In this document: positions 62,866-64,000 of the stretch, piece by piece
Layout of the letters: each line of letters begins with the position of its first letter
Position numbering within the stretch: the first letter of the stretch is position 1
Assembly: GCA_022653075.1 (NCBI GenBank)
Contig: JALCSB010000001.1
Span: 62,001-126,000 of the forward strand
DNA: 64,000 nt
Direction of reading: 5' to 3'
Source: Intestinimonas sp.
GTDB lineage: Bacteria > Bacillota > Clostridia > Oscillospirales > Oscillospiraceae
Made by a program: the position numbers and the translations under genes
The notes under the pieces: model-generated
Database searches by the model: none
Told to the model about the DNA's origin: nothing
Seen by the model: the letters and a program-made list of their open reading frames with translations, nothing else

Positions 62866-64000
62866 CTAATACTGATAGGGGGATCCGATGGAATGGGTGC
62901 CGAATTTATGGCGAATGGCATCCACGGTCCGCTCCAGCCGCTCCCGCTTTTCACGTGCGGGAGCCCGGGAGGCGGTAAAAAGGTCCAACTGCTCGGAGGT
63001 ATCCTCCGCAGATACCAGATTTTGTGCGGTGACCGTAAGGGCGCGGATGGGGGCGTTGGGCCTCCAGGCGGCAGAGATTAAATCCATGGCGGCCTGTGCT
63101 AACTCTGTGGAAATGCAGGTGGGGACCTCCAGGCGCTTCTGACGGCAGATATCCCGGAAATCCGGAGCACGGATGCTGACCTGTATGGTGGTGCATCTTC
63201 GCCCACACCGGCGCAGACGCATGGCTACGCTGTCGGCCAAAGGGACTACGCCCGCACGGATCTCATCCATTCCCACCAGGTCGCGCCGGAACGTCATACC
63301 GTTCCCAACAGATTTGGGCGGGGATGCGGCGCTGAGCGGGTCCACCGGACTGCACTCCAAGCCGGCCGCGTAATCATAGAGCTGACCGCCCTGACGGCCC
63401 AGAAGCCGAACCAGTGGTTCACGCCCAAAATGCACCAGCCCGCCGATCGTCCGTACGCCATAACGGGTTAATGCTTTGGCGGAGGCGCGGCCTACAAAAA
63501 GCAGGTCCATTACCGGTAGCGGCCAGACGATCTCCTTAAAATGCATGCGGTCAATGACAGTGGTGGCATCCGGCTTTTTCAGGTCGCTGCCCAATTTGGA
63601 AAAAATCTTATTAAACGAAACACCTACGGAGATGGTAAGCCCCAGTTCGTTTCGGATATCCGCCCGCAGACGGTCGGCTATGGCGCGGCCGCTGTTGCCG
63701 AATAAGTGCAGAGAGCCAGTCACATCCAACCAGCTCTCGTCAATGCTGAACGGTTCCACCAGATCGGTATACCGCTCGTAAACGGCCGCGGCCAGCCTGG
63801 AATATCGGACATATTCCTCATGATGGGCGGGGAGAAGGACCAGCTCTGGACACTTTCTCCGGGCCTGCCAAATGGTTTCGGCGGTCTGGATGCCAAAGTG
63901 ACGGGCAGGTTCATTTTTGGCCAGAATAATACCATGGCGGCTGTCCGGATCACCGCAGACGGCCACTGGAACCTTACGCAATTCAGGATAGCGCAACAGC
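62866..64000 (-). CDS. dinB: DNA polymerase IV (DinB), N-terminus beyond window
   Basis: Y-family translesion polymerase. The visible 378 or so residues include the palm with the catalytic SIDESWLDVTG, the fingers and thumb (GVSFNKIFSKLGSDLKKPD), two helix-hairpin-helix motifs and the little-finger domain at the C-terminus. The first 15-20 residues, with the initial metal-binding Asp, are outside the window. A TTG near 63996 is internal to the gene, as the LLRYPELRKVPVAV segment runs through it. It is upstream of the phosphate transporter on the same strand. Confidence 0.94.
   Translation of the reverse strand, partial: LLRYPELRKVPVAVCGDPDSRHGIILAKNEPARHFGIQTAETIWQARRKCPELVLLPAHHEEYVRYSRLAAAVYERYTDLVEPFSIDESWLDVTGSLHLFGNSGRAIADRLRADIRNELGLTISVGVSFNKIFSKLGSDLKKPDATTVIDRMHFKEIVWPLPVMDLLFVGRASAKALTRYGVRTIGGLVHFGREPLVRLLGRQGGQLYDYAAGLECSPVDPLSAASPPKSVGNGMTFRRDLVGMDEIRAGVVPLADSVAMRLRRCGRRCTTIQVSIRAPDFRDICRQKRLEVPTCISTELAQAAMDLISAAWRPNAPIRALTVTAQNLVSAEDTSEQLDLFTASRAPAREKRERLERTVDAIRHKFGTHSIGSPYQY

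Overview
The window is a gene-dense piece of a bacterial chromosome, most likely from a low-to-mid-GC Clostridia member of the Oscillospiraceae type (a Flavonifractor/Oscillibacter/Pseudoflavonifractor-like gut anaerobe). This is inferred from the gene content (two-subunit transketolase, KtrAB, a CD1247-like zinc-ribbon protein, a T-box before alaS, ftsEX-M23-S41 order), frequent GTG/TTG starts with AGGAGG-type ribosome binding sites, and many near-consensus sigma-A promoters with 17-bp spacers. No rRNA, tRNA, CRISPR array, prophage or insertion sequence was found. About 64 protein genes are called, one of them cut by the window end.

Layout. 1-5.4 kb: ftsZ, a CorA-type channel behind a structured leader, an unrecognised gene, greA-lysS. 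5.4-13.2 kb: ktrB-ktrA, an rRNA methyltransferase, dprA, topA, trmFO. 13.3-25.3 kb: plsX-acpP-rnc and smc-ftsY, separated by an inserted carbohydrate block (DeoR repressor, split transketolase, SGNH hydrolase), then rph-rdgB-yhbY. 25.4-31.3 kb: a nadD-yqeK fusion, an LCP ligase, rsfS, leuS, rpsU. 31.5-37.5 kb, mostly minus strand: a CD1247-like protein, efp, an M24 peptidase, an endonuclease IV-like protein, yqeG, an unrecognised plus-strand gene, and a D,D-carboxypeptidase.

37.6-45.6 kb: an apparent five-gene operon (ComEA-like protein, response regulator, histidine kinase, GerMN lipoprotein, HExxH membrane protein), then T-box-alaS and a HIT protein. 45.7-49.1 kb, minus strand: a polysaccharide deacetylase lipoprotein and a Gx transporter / NusG-domain-II / ApbE redox cluster. 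49.2-52.3 kb: two membrane diguanylate cyclases on either side of a DUF523 gene. 52.3-54.4 kb: a COG2509-like flavoprotein and a lone AlbA_2 domain protein. 54.5-59.7 kb, minus strand: a PucR-type regulator followed by ftsE-ftsX-M23 hydrolase-S41 protease, a division and cell-wall unit. 59.8-64 kb: RsuA-type pseudouridine synthase, a DUF4830 protein, an Rrf2 regulator, a PiT phosphate transporter and dinB (partial).

Most of the window is housekeeping: division, wall remodelling, translation and tRNA/rRNA modification. The places I consider least explained are the leader before corA (possible upstream ORF plus competing pairings), the structured 293-base gap between acpP and rnc, the two-component/GerMN/HExxH operon that resembles actinobacterial MtrAB-LpqB in layout, and the ApbE cluster with no visible Rnf partner.
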